A stretch of 6,568 nt of DNA from assembly GCA_031277075.1 (NCBI GenBank), contig JAISLV010000174.1, positions 1 through 6,568 of the forward strand, read 5' to 3'. The position numbers and the translations under genes were made by a program. Positions 1 to 6,443 of this stretch are shown here, in pieces; within the stretch, counting starts at the first letter, position 1, and each line of letters starts with the position of its first letter. A model generated the notes under the pieces. That model searched no databases. It was given only the letters and a program-made list of their open reading frames with translations, and was not told the origin of the DNA. The stretch comes from Endomicrobium sp. (GTDB taxonomy: Bacteria > Elusimicrobiota > Endomicrobiia > Endomicrobiales > Endomicrobiaceae).

Positions 1-44
1 GCCAATTTCACTGCCTCTTTTTTAAACCCTTCCTCGTATTTCAT
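1..44 (-). CDS. IS3-type transposase OrfA, N-terminal fragment (runs off left edge)
   Basis: Reading the minus strand from an ATG at 44-42 gives MKYEEGFKKEAVKL before the window ends. This is the typical opening of the helix-turn-helix OrfA of IS3/IS911-type elements (pattern: short basic start, Y-x-E-x-F-K-x-E-A-V-x-L-A), which binds the IS ends and is normally fused to the OrfB integrase by programmed frameshifting. A very strong Shine-Dalgarno, AGGGAGG (57-51), lies 6 bases before the ATG and supports both start and strand. Only 14 codons are visible, so whether the element is intact, and its subgroup, cannot be told. The family call rests on a short but characteristic match. An alternative is another protein with an HTH_Tnp_1-like N-terminus. 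Confidence 0.7.
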   Translation of the reverse strand, partial: MKYEEGFKKEAVKL

Positions 45-122
45 TCTTCGCCTCCCTTTCCTTTATTTTACCTTTTTTGGGGGGCGTTTCCTGACTGTCT
101 TTTTATGATAGCATTCCAAACA
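1..122 (-). mobile_element. Probable end of an IS3-family insertion sequence (boundary approximate)
   Basis: The bases upstream of the OrfA start should hold the left inverted repeat of the insertion sequence. IS3-family ends are 5'-TG...CA-3'. Read on the minus strand, possible TG termini are seen at 113 (TGCTATC...) and 122 (TGTTTGG...), followed by the GC-rich stretch around 81-95 (GGAAACGCCCCCC on the minus strand). The other end of the element is outside the window, so neither the inverted repeat nor a target-site duplication can be confirmed. The boundary given is the outermost plausible one. The cargo gene at 147 begins 25 bases outside it, so it is probably adjacent to the IS and not inside it. 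Confidence 0.45.
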
Positions 123-146
123 TTATAGGTTTTTAGAGACACCCAT

Positions 147-533
147 ATGGCAAAATTTGGAAAAACCGTTATTTGCGGCGGAGCTTATCCTGAAAAACAC
201 GAATTAGAAACATCTTGGTTTTTAAATAGTTACGGTAAAGATATTGAATTTTTAGCTCCTGTTCGTTCAAAAGGTATCCGCACTCCTGATATTACAATGG
301 ATGGTGTTTTTTGGGAAATTAAATGTCCAATAGGACACGGTAGACGCACTTTGGACAGATTATTAAAAAATGCTATGCGTCAATCAAAAAATATCATTTT
401 TGATTTGCGCAGAACTTCTATATCTGACGCTCAATGCTTGTCCAAACTTAAAAAAGAATTTAAAAGAAGAACGAATATTAAACGGTTTTTAGTAATAACA
501 AAACGGCAAGAAATGGTTGACATGAAAAAGTAA
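147..533 (+). CDS. CdiA C-terminal tRNase-like PD-(D/E)XK nuclease, small orphan protein
   Basis: This 128-residue cytosolic protein has no signal peptide or membrane segment. It shows a PD-(D/E)XK nuclease signature: P47-D48, then E57-I-K59 in the strand FWEIKCP. An N-terminal helix carries E19/E21, and after a basic helix comes the block RQSKNIIFDL (78-87). This order (Glu in helix 1, a G-x-D-I-E-F-L strand at 30-36, PD...E-x-K, then a Q-x-x-N-I-I-x-D segment) matches what I know of the CdiA C-terminal tRNase domain family (Burkholderia Bp1026b type). Members cut tRNA as contact-dependent inhibition toxins or occur as small free-standing proteins on mobile elements. The start ATG has no good Shine-Dalgarno (only a weak AGAGA). 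I counted about 33% G+C for 181-480, against about 45% in sampled lines of gatA/gatB, which suggests transfer. It sits between an IS end and its own terminator with no immunity gene beside it. The fold is fairly secure; tRNase activity is inference. Confidence 0.72.
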   Translation: MAKFGKTVICGGAYPEKHELETSWFLNSYGKDIEFLAPVRSKGIRTPDITMDGVFWEIKCPIGHGRRTLDRLLKNAMRQSKNIIFDLRRTSISDAQCLSKLKKEFKRRTNIKRFLVITKRQEMVDMKK

Positions 534-551
534 ATGTATTACAATTTGAGC

Positions 552-604
552 ATAAGGTGGGACGCCGCTGCTGCATTGCAGAGGCCAGCCCGCCTTATTT
601 TTTT
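552..604 (+). terminator. Rho-independent terminator of the 147-533 gene, with branched inner hairpin
   Basis: ATAAGGTGGG (552-561) pairs with CCCGCCTTAT (589-598) over ten positions, one being a G-U wobble, and is followed by a run of T through 604. The loop itself folds: GCC (563-565) can pair with GGC (583-585), enclosing CTGCA-T-TGCAG (571-581). The start lies 18 bases after the TAA stop of the nuclease gene, on the same strand. On the opposite strand no T-run follows, so it should act in one direction only. The fold was paired by eye. Confidence 0.85.
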
Positions 605-705
605 GTTGCGTATAGAGAAGACAGCTATTTGAAGAAATCATAAAAATGGAAATGCGCCGCAAAGATGACGACGGATGCAAATATGCGGCAAAAAACGTAG
701 AAATG

Positions 706-737
706 AAAAATAAAGCGGTCAGTTATCCCCCGCTTTA
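706..737 (-). terminator. Rho-independent terminator ending the gatA-gatB-proB-MORN strand
   Basis: Read on the minus strand, TAAAGCGG (737-730) pairs with CCGCTTTA (718-711) around an 11-base loop and is followed directly by TTTTT (710-706) and then CATTT. It lies 37 bases beyond the TGA stop of the MORN gene (775-777). It therefore closes the long minus-strand unit and faces the terminator at 552-604, as expected between convergent transcripts. Confidence 0.8.
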
Positions 738-774
738 TACTTGCGCGGCTTTTTAGTCCGCTGTTTGCAACGCG

Positions 775-2148
775 TCAATAAGACGCGCTGTATTCTTCAA
801 AACCGTTGTCTGAAAACGAAGAGCTTTTGCATATACCGCCGCCGCTGAATTCAACTAAATATCTTAGCCTCTTGCCGTCAGGCCAATAATAGCGCAGCTG
901 ATCCACAGGTTCGCCGTTTGAAAAATAGCTTTCAAAACAAAGCGCGCCGTCGTCGTAAAAAATTTTGAACGCGCCGTGCATAAGATTTTTTTTGTAATGA
1001 ACTTCTGTGACGATATCGCCGTTTTTATTGTAGACTTTGCTTGTTCCGTTTATTTCGCCGTTCCAATATTCGTATTCGGCGAGTTTTAATCCCGTAGAAT
1101 AATACGTTTTTGAAACGCCGTAAAGTTTGCCGTTGACGTAATGGTCTAAAGCGACTACCGTGCCGTCGGGCAAATAAGTTTTAAACGTTCCGTGCGGTCT
1201 GTTGCTTACAAAATAGCCTTCAAAACGGATATTGCCGTTTTTATAATTTACTCGGTGTTTCCCGTTTAATTTTTTCTTGCCGTCTTTTTTAAGAAAAAAG
1301 CTGAACTCTGCGACCATTTTTCTGCTCTCAACCAAATGATTCTGGGCGGGACCCTGCCAAGATAAAATTTTTGAACCGCTGCGCCTTGCCATAGAAGGCG
1401 ACAATATTTTTTCGTTTACATAGCTTTTTTTTAAATCAGGCGTTTCGCCGTATATTTTTGCCGCTTCGGATCCTTCCATTATCTGGCGTCCTTTCTCGTC
1501 GTAAATTCTCATGCTGTCTTTATTCTCTTTTCCGTTTGAGTATTTGACGTCGGATTTAAGAGCTCCGGACAAATAATATTTTGAGACTGTTCCGTCTAAG
1601 ATATTGTCTTTGTATTCTAAAGTCTCAAGAAGTCTTCGGCTTGAATCGTATAGGCGGGTTTTTCCGTTCAATTTACCGTCTTTATAGGAGTATTCGTAAC
1701 AATTTCCGTTTTTAAGATAAACTTTGGCAATCCCTTCAACTTTCCCGTCTTCGTAAATCACTTCTTCGGCAACGCTACCGTCTTCATAATATTTTTTAGC
1801 CGCGCCGCGCAAAATGTCTTTTTCATATGTAAGCTCGTAGAGAACAGCCCCCGACGGATAAAATTTGTACGACAGCCCTTCCAAACGGTTGTCTTTATAA
1901 CGCCAAAGATAAATGAGGCTTCCTTTTTCGTCAAGCTCTCTGACCTCGCCGTTAATCGCAGTCCCTAAAATAAGTTCCGTTTTTCCGTTTTGCAAAATTC
2001 TTTCTTTTGCTATTTCCGTTCCTTTTTCGTCGGTATATATAAAGAACGCTTCTTTGTGTCCCGTTACCACTTTCGTTTTATTGATATAAGCGCGGACGTC
2101 CGCAAAGATAAGAAAAAGCGCGGCAAGAATAAAAGCGGTTTTTTTCAT
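775..2148 (-). CDS. Secreted MORN_2-repeat protein (YwqK-like), two repeat blocks
   Basis: This 457-residue protein opens with a Sec signal peptide: MKK, a hydrophobic core to about residue 16, and a V-x-A cleavage site after A20. The rest is built of about 24-residue MORN_2-type units of the form Y-x-x-(D/N)-G-x-(L/I)-x-x-E-x-x-Y-x-x-(G/N)-x-x-x-G. I count about seven in block one (67-226) and six in block two (297-440), separated by a 70-residue segment without repeats. Such repeats fold as stacked beta-hairpins and mediate binding; automatic pipelines often label them YwqK family antitoxin after Bacillus YwqK. Here the export signal argues for a periplasmic or surface role, not a cytosolic antitoxin. 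The ATG overlaps the proB stop by 4 bases (ATGA) and no clear Shine-Dalgarno precedes it, so translation is probably coupled to proB. Repeat family and export are well supported; function is unknown. Confidence 0.82.
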   Translation of the reverse strand: MKKTAFILAALFLIFADVRAYINKTKVVTGHKEAFFIYTDEKGTEIAKERILQNGKTELILGTAINGEVRELDEKGSLIYLWRYKDNRLEGLSYKFYPSGAVLYELTYEKDILRGAAKKYYEDGSVAEEVIYEDGKVEGIAKVYLKNGNCYEYSYKDGKLNGKTRLYDSSRRLLETLEYKDNILDGTVSKYYLSGALKSDVKYSNGKENKDSMRIYDEKGRQIMEGSEAAKIYGETPDLKKSYVNEKILSPSMARRSGSKILSWQGPAQNHLVESRKMVAEFSFFLKKDGKKKLNGKHRVNYKNGNIRFEGYFVSNRPHGTFKTYLPDGTVVALDHYVNGKLYGVSKTYYSTGLKLAEYEYWNGEINGTSKVYNKNGDIVTEVHYKKNLMHGAFKIFYDDGALCFESYFSNGEPVDQLRYYWPDGKRLRYLVEFSGGGICKSSSFSDNGFEEYSASY

Positions 2149-3236
2149 CGTATTATTACCAAATTGTCTCTGTGGACGGCTTCTTCTTCGGCGGAGGCTA
2201 TTATTTTTTGTATTTCTTTTGATTTTTTGCCTTTGATTTTTTGCATTTCTGCGCTGTCAAAATTTACAAGCCCTCTTGCAAAATCTTTTTTTGATTCCAT
2301 TTCGCTTATAATTACCGTGTCTCCGCGTTTAAAGTTCCCGCTCGCTTTTACTATTCCCGCGGCTAGAAGGCTTTTTCCGTTTTCAATTAGAGCTTGAGCG
2401 GCTTTTTTATCTACAACGATATTTCCTTTGGGTTTCTTGCCGAAAGCTATCCAAGATTTTTTCGCTTCTAAACGGCGTTTGTCGGCTTTAAAAAGCGTGC
2501 CGCATTTTTCTTTTGCTGCGATATTGTTAAGAAGTTCAAGTTTTGAACCGTTAGTTATAATAACGTCTACGCCTGAAGAGACGGCGATTTTTGCCGCGGC
2601 GATTTTTGCGCTCATTCCGCCTATGCCTTTGCCGCTTGAAGATTTGCGCGTCGCGTATTTTTCTATCTCGGGCGTAATTTTTTCAATTTTATCTATCAGC
2701 TTTGATTTTGAGGGGATTCCGTCGTAAAGACCGTCAACGTCTGTGAGAATTATCAAAATATCGGCGTCGACGGCGCACGCCGTAAGAGCGGCGAGAGTAT
2801 CGTTGTCGCCGAAATTTATTTCTTCAACGGCAACGGTGTCGTTTTCGTTGATTATTGGAACTACGTTTCTTTCTATAAGCTCGCAAAGAGTGTTTCTTGC
2901 GTTAATGTATTTTACCCTGTTTTCAAAATCGTCCCTAGTCAATAACACCTGCGCGACAAGCATATTGTGCAAAGAAAAAGATTTGGCGTAAGCGTTCATT
3001 ATTAAAGGCTGACCTATGGCGGCAAGAGCCTGTTTTTCCCTTAAAGCCGAAGGTCTGTGTTGTAATTTCAAACGCCCTAACCCTGCGCCGATTGCGCCCG
3101 AGCTGACTATTAAAATTTCATTGTTTTCTTTTTTAAGGCGCGCGACGGCTTGCGCAAAAGCGGAGATATATTGTCCGTTCAAAACGCCGTTCTTATCGGT
3201 GATAGTGCTGGTGCCGACTTTTATGACAAGTTTCAT
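2145..3236 (-). CDS. proB: Glutamate 5-kinase with C-terminal PUA domain
   Basis: ProB phosphorylates L-glutamate with ATP to gamma-glutamyl phosphate, the first committed step of proline synthesis in the cytosol. The 363-residue length is close to the 367 of E. coli. The amino-acid kinase domain (about 1-255) shows K6-VGTS, VSSGAIGAG (44-52), KQALAAIGQ (68-76), INENDTV (129-135), FGDND (142-146), LTDVDGLY (164-171) and GKGIGGMSAK (202-211). The PUA domain (about 270-350) has GNIVVDKKA and the typical SLLAAGI...GNFKRGDTV stretch, ending in HRDNLVII near the C-terminus. In known ProB proteins this enzyme is feedback-inhibited by proline; nothing here contradicts that. ProA, its usual neighbour, is not in the window. 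The ATG at 3236 has no strong Shine-Dalgarno. A 247-base spacer separates it from gatB, so it may have its own promoter (see 3338-3366). Confidence 0.97.
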   Translation of the reverse strand: MKLVIKVGTSTITDKNGVLNGQYISAFAQAVARLKKENNEILIVSSGAIGAGLGRLKLQHRPSALREKQALAAIGQPLIMNAYAKSFSLHNMLVAQVLLTRDDFENRVKYINARNTLCELIERNVVPIINENDTVAVEEINFGDNDTLAALTACAVDADILIILTDVDGLYDGIPSKSKLIDKIEKITPEIEKYATRKSSSGKGIGGMSAKIAAAKIAVSSGVDVIITNGSKLELLNNIAAKEKCGTLFKADKRRLEAKKSWIAFGKKPKGNIVVDKKAAQALIENGKSLLAAGIVKASGNFKRGDTVIISEMESKKDFARGLVNFDSAEMQKIKGKKSKEIQKIIASAEEEAVHRDNLVIIR

Positions 3237-3248
3237 TTAATTGCCAAA

Positions 3249-3287
3249 CAAAAATTTTATACGTCCTGCGCAATGCGCGCGGACGCG
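3249..3287 (-). repeat. Hairpin unit B in the proB leader (CGTCC/GGACG stem plus ATAAAATTT)
   Basis: On the minus strand, CGTCC and GGACG (3285-3262) enclose an inner GCGC/GCGC pairing with loop ATT, followed by TATAAAATTTTTG. It lies only 13 bases before the proB start. The same ordered words (CGTCCG, GCGCATT, GGACGT, ATAAAATTT) occur again at 3405-3457, so the two look like diverged copies. It could be a weak terminator or a leader structure affecting proB translation. The T-run is interrupted, so a strong terminator is unlikely. Confidence 0.45.
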
Positions 3288-3337
3288 AAAGCTTAAACAT
3301 TTTTAATGGGAGTCTTTTGCAAAAACCCATAATGTTT

Positions 3338-3366
3338 ATAATGCCGCAAATTTTGCGGCAGTTCAA
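3338..3366 (-). promoter_or_regulatory. Possible proB promoter with a palindrome filling the spacer
   Basis: On the minus strand TTGAAC (3366-3361) and CATTAT (3343-3338) are 17 bases apart, a plausible -35/-10 pair although the -10 matches TATAAT at only four of six positions. An alternative -10, TATAAA (3340-3335), would have a 20-base spacer. The spacer is almost exactly the near-perfect palindrome at 3342-3360. This would start a transcript roughly 95 bases ahead of proB. It is a prediction by eye only. Confidence 0.35.
3342..3360. repeat. 19-bp palindrome in the gatB-proB spacer, operator-like
   Basis: TGCCGCAAATTTTGCGGCA is a palindrome with a single central base off symmetry (nine-base arms TGCCGCAAA/TTTGCGGCA). 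No T-run follows on either strand, so it does not look like a terminator. Its size, symmetry and place between the candidate -35 and -10 would fit a dimeric regulator site, but no regulator is identified. Confidence 0.5.
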
Positions 3367-3404
3367 AAAAGAAAATGCAAAGACCGACTAAAAGCAAAAA
3401 CGGA

Positions 3405-3457
3405 CAAATTTTATGACGTCCAAATGCCGTATAATGCGCAAGGCAAGAACGGACGTT
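3405..3457 (-). repeat. Hairpin unit A just downstream of gatB
   Basis: On the minus strand AACGTCC (3457-3451) can pair with GGACGTC (3421-3415) over about six bases around a 29-base loop, followed by ATAAAATTTG. It begins 27 bases after the tandem TAATAA stops of gatB. It shares four ordered words with unit B at 3249-3287. The long loop and short T-run make it a poor intrinsic terminator, though it may mark the end of the gatAB message. Confidence 0.4.
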
Positions 3458-3483
3458 AGGTTTTTAGAAACGCTCAATTCTTA

Positions 3484-4941
3484 TTAGCCGCCTTTGAGTT
3501 TTTCTAAAAGTATTTTATTGACCAACTGAGGGTTTGCCTGTCCCTTAGATTTTTTCATTACAAGCCCGACTATAGCGCCTACCGCGCGCTCTTTGCCCGC
3601 TTTAAATTCAGCGACGGCTTTAGGGCTTTCCGCTAACGCTTCTACGCATAATTTTTCTAAAGCTGACTCGTCTGAAATTTGCACAAGCCCCTTTTCTTTG
3701 ATAATCGTTTCAGGGTCAGACGAACTTTCATACATATCTTCAAAAACGGTTTTCGCAATTTTGCCTGAAATTGTTCCGTTTAAAATAAGGTTCGCTAACT
3801 TCGCAAGATTTGCGCTTGAAACCGGCGCCGCGCCTATTTCTTTATTTTGAGCGTTCAATTTCCCGCTTAGCTCGGTTGAAATCCAGTTTGCAAGCGGTTT
3901 TGCCAAATCTTTTTTATTTTGACAAGAGTTTAAACCTTTTTCGTAATAATCGGCTATATCTTTTGACGAAGTTAAATAATCCGCGTCGTATTCGGATAAG
4001 CCGTATTGAGAAATGAATCTCGCTTTTCTTGCTTTAGGCAGTTCGGGTATTTGCGCTTGGCACTCTTTAATGAAAGAATCCGTCAGATTAAACGGAACTA
4101 AATCAGGCTCGGGGAAATATCTATAATCAAGCGCGCCCTCTTTTGAACGCATTGACTTTGTAATTCCCTCGTCGGCTTCCCAAAGGCGGGTTTCCTGCGC
4201 GAGTTTTCCGCCGCGCGACAAAACTTCTATTTGTCTTTCCGATTCGTAAGCTATGGCGTCTCTGACGCCCGAAATTGAGTTCATATTTTTTATCTCAACT
4301 CTAGTTCCCAGCTCTTTTTGTCCTGCGGGGCGGACGCTTACGTTGACGTCGCAGCGCATTTTCCCTTCTTCCATATTGCATTCCGAAGCTCCGATATAAC
4401 GGACTATCGCGCGAAGTTCGGTTAAAAAAGCCAGAGCTTCTTCGGGAGAGCTTAGTTCGGGTTCTGTGACAAGCTCCATAAGCCCTACGCTTGCTCTGTT
4501 TAAGTCAAGCAGAGAGTAGTCAAGTTTGCGCGACCCTATTTCATGCACAAGTTTTCCAGCGTCTTCTTCAAGATGTATTCTTGTAATATTTACTACTTTT
4601 TCTTTGCCGTCGACAAAAATTGAAAGTTTGCCTTTAGAACAAAGAGGCGGCTCGCTCTGCGTGATTTGATAATTTTTCGGAACGTCGGGGTAAAAGTATT
4701 GTTTTCTTGCAAACGTGCATTGTTTATTTATGGTAAAACCTAAAGCAAGCCCTGTTTTTATAACCTCTTCAACGGCTTTTTTATTTAAAATAGGAATAGC
4801 GCCGGGCTGCGACGTGCATATTACGCAGGTATTGCTGTTTGGCTCGGCTCCAAACTCTGTGGAACATTCGCAAAAAACTTTTGATTTTGTGTTAATTTGC
4901 ATATGCACTTCAAGTCCGACTACCGTTTCATAATTTGACAT
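3484..4941 (-). CDS. gatB: Aspartyl/glutamyl-tRNA amidotransferase subunit B
   Basis: GatB is the tRNA-binding and kinase subunit of the GatCAB complex. It phosphorylates mischarged Glu-tRNA(Gln) or Asp-tRNA(Asn) and uses ammonia from GatA to finish Gln- or Asn-tRNA. The 485-residue length is normal. Visible motifs are VVGLEVH (7-13, metal-site Glu and His), four zinc-type cysteines C24/C26 and C39/C42, YFYPDVPKNYQI (82-93), HLEEDAGK (123-130), NRASVGLMELVTEPE (148-162), MRSKEGALDYRYFPEPDL (264-281), and a helical C-terminal YqeY-like tail ending in VGLVMKKSKGQANPQLVN (458-475), which contacts the tRNA. The ATG at 4941 has GGAG (4952-4949) seven bases before it. It lies 38 bases after gatA, so the two are surely co-transcribed. 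It ends in tandem TAA TAA. No key residue appears missing. Confidence 0.98.
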   Translation of the reverse strand: MSNYETVVGLEVHMQINTKSKVFCECSTEFGAEPNSNTCVICTSQPGAIPILNKKAVEEVIKTGLALGFTINKQCTFARKQYFYPDVPKNYQITQSEPPLCSKGKLSIFVDGKEKVVNITRIHLEEDAGKLVHEIGSRKLDYSLLDLNRASVGLMELVTEPELSSPEEALAFLTELRAIVRYIGASECNMEEGKMRCDVNVSVRPAGQKELGTRVEIKNMNSISGVRDAIAYESERQIEVLSRGGKLAQETRLWEADEGITKSMRSKEGALDYRYFPEPDLVPFNLTDSFIKECQAQIPELPKARKARFISQYGLSEYDADYLTSSKDIADYYEKGLNSCQNKKDLAKPLANWISTELSGKLNAQNKEIGAAPVSSANLAKLANLILNGTISGKIAKTVFEDMYESSSDPETIIKEKGLVQISDESALEKLCVEALAESPKAVAEFKAGKERAVGAIVGLVMKKSKGQANPQLVNKILLEKLKGG

Positions 4942-4979
4942 ATTAAAACTCCGTTAAATAATAATAAACGCATCCGCCT

Positions 4980-6434
4980 CTACAGCGGATACTTAGACGC
5001 GTCAAAGCAGGATATTTTTTCAAAAGCCGCAGCCGCTTGAAATAATTTAGCGTCTGAAAATCTTTTGCCCATAAAATGAACGCCCATTGGCATGCCTTTT
5101 GGAGAAAAACTTGAAGGAACCGTTATGCCGGGAAATCCGCCGAGATTTGCGGCTATCAAAAAAATGTCGCATTCTTCGGGCAATTCTCCGCCGAACTTTA
5201 CCGGCATTTGAAGCGTCGCCGGCGAAAAAATAAAATCGCATTTGTCAAAAGCGGCGTTTAACTCGTTAATTAAAAGCGTTCGCACTCTTTGAGCTTGGTG
5301 ATAACATCTGTAATAATTTTTTGCGCCTAAAACGTAAGTTCCAAAAATTATTCTCTTCTTAACTTCGTATCCTAAAGACTCGGCTCTGGTTTTTGAATAT
5401 TCGTCGTTTAAGCCTGCGCCGTTTGGCGAAGAATACCCGTAGCGGACGCCGTCAAACGTGGCGATATTTGCGCTAACCTCCGCGCACATAATAACTTTGT
5501 AAAGCGCGGGAACATATTTGTAAGAAGGCGCGCTTATTTCAACAATTTCCGCGCCCTGCTCCGTCAGTTTTTTTAAGTCGTTTTTAAAAGAAACGGATAT
5601 TTCTTCGTCAACATTATAATTTCCAAGTTCTTTGGGAACGCCTATTTTAAGCCCTTTGAACGTATTCGGATTATCTAAATTATGCGTATAGTCCGCCGCC
5701 TCTGCAGGCTGGCAGACAGGGTCTCTGTAATCTTTGCCCGCTATAACGCTTACAAGCAAAGCCGTATCTTTAACGTTTTTAGAAAAACTGCCTATTTGGT
5801 CAAAAGACGACGCCAAAGCGCAAACGCCGTATCTGCTGATAAGCCCGTAAGTGGGTTTGTATCCGACTATGCCCGTAAAACCCGCCGGCTGTCTTATTGA
5901 CCCGCCGGTATCTGAACCCAAAGCAAAAGGAACCATACCCGCGCTTACCGCCGCCGCGCTTCCGCCTGAAGAGCCGCCGGGGATTTTTGTAATATCCCAA
6001 GGGTTTGCAGTTTTTTGATAAGCCGAAGTCTCTGTAGAACCGCCCATAGCGAACTCGTCCATATTCGTTCTTCCTATAAAAACGGCTCCCGCGTCTTTTA
6101 ATTTTTCTATTACCGTAGCGTCGTAAGGCGAAATATAATTTTTGAGGTATTTTGACGCCGAAGTCATGCTTTCGCCTTTTATCATTATATTGTCTTTTAT
6201 TCCTATCGGAACGCCTTCAAGCGCGCCAAGTTTAGCCCCGCTTTTAATTTTTTCGTCAGATTTTTGGGCGTGTATTAAAGCTTGCTCTTCGTTTAACTTC
6301 AAAAAGGCTTTAACTTTAGGCTCTGTCTGCGAAATGCGTTCATAACAGGCTTTAACGGCGTCAACGCTTGAAATTTCGCCCGAAGAAATTTTTTGTCTCA
6401 ACTTATCCGCGCCGATTTTTAAAATTTCGTCCAT
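4980..6434 (-). CDS. gatA: Aspartyl/glutamyl-tRNA amidotransferase subunit A (glutaminase)
   Basis: GatA is the amidase-signature subunit that hydrolyses glutamine and channels ammonia to GatB. I start it at the ATG at 6434 (MDEILKIG, 484 residues). The frame stays open four codons further to a TTG at 6446, but GGAG (6443-6440) lies six bases before the ATG and inside that extension, so the ATG is the real start. The Ser-cisSer-Lys triad is intact: K80 in VPIGIKDN, cis-Ser S155 in the GGSSGGSA block, and nucleophile S179 in GSDTGGSIRQPAG. The spacings 75 and 24 equal those of Staphylococcus aureus GatA (K79, S154, S178). GRTNMDEFAMGGSTE and the C-terminal GVHFMGKRF-type segment are also typical. 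gatC, often just upstream of gatA, is not in the remaining 134 bases. gatB follows with the same GGAGTT ribosome-binding type. Confidence 0.98.
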   Translation of the reverse strand: MDEILKIGADKLRQKISSGEISSVDAVKACYERISQTEPKVKAFLKLNEEQALIHAQKSDEKIKSGAKLGALEGVPIGIKDNIMIKGESMTSASKYLKNYISPYDATVIEKLKDAGAVFIGRTNMDEFAMGGSTETSAYQKTANPWDITKIPGGSSGGSAAAVSAGMVPFALGSDTGGSIRQPAGFTGIVGYKPTYGLISRYGVCALASSFDQIGSFSKNVKDTALLVSVIAGKDYRDPVCQPAEAADYTHNLDNPNTFKGLKIGVPKELGNYNVDEEISVSFKNDLKKLTEQGAEIVEISAPSYKYVPALYKVIMCAEVSANIATFDGVRYGYSSPNGAGLNDEYSKTRAESLGYEVKKRIIFGTYVLGAKNYYRCYHQAQRVRTLLINELNAAFDKCDFIFSPATLQMPVKFGGELPEECDIFLIAANLGGFPGITVPSSFSPKGMPMGVHFMGKRFSDAKLFQAAAAFEKISCFDASKYPL

Positions 6435-6439
6435 AAATA

Positions 6440-6443
6440 ACTC
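6440..6443 (-). promoter_or_regulatory. Shine-Dalgarno deciding the gatA start
   Basis: GGAG on the minus strand (CTCC on the plus strand) is six bases before ATG 6434. It matches the gatB site (GGAG at 4952-4949) in sequence and nearly in spacing, and it excludes the upstream TTG. Confidence 0.85.

Noticed and set aside
534..610. The hairpin after the nuclease gene as an integron attC site, making the gene a cassette.
   Set aside because: The required GTTRRRY and RYYYAAC core sites are missing, and the T-run makes a plain terminator the better reading.
616..756. A plus-strand open stretch after the terminator, with ATG at 646 and TAG at 754-756 (36 codons), as a small gene or a gene remnant.
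   Set aside because: It has no Shine-Dalgarno, no recognisable similarity, and the minus-strand terminator stem lies inside it. It may be the decayed tail of an older gene, but that cannot be supported.
775..2148. Reading the MORN protein as the antitoxin (YwqK type) of the nuclease at 147-533, making a toxin-antitoxin pair.
   Set aside because: The genes are convergent with separate terminators, the MORN protein has a signal peptide and belongs to the proB unit, while the nuclease looks acquired. The antitoxin label for MORN_2 proteins comes from annotation transfer.
1990..3240. Several open frames on the plus strand opposite proB and the MORN gene.
   Set aside because: They are antisense shadows of well-identified genes, have no ribosome-binding sites and give low-complexity proteins without recognisable motifs.
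3388..3477. A minus-strand TTG-started leader frame of 29 codons after gatB, as a leader peptide for proB.
   Set aside because: There is no ribosome-binding site and no run of proline or other regulatory codons, and it overlaps hairpin unit A.
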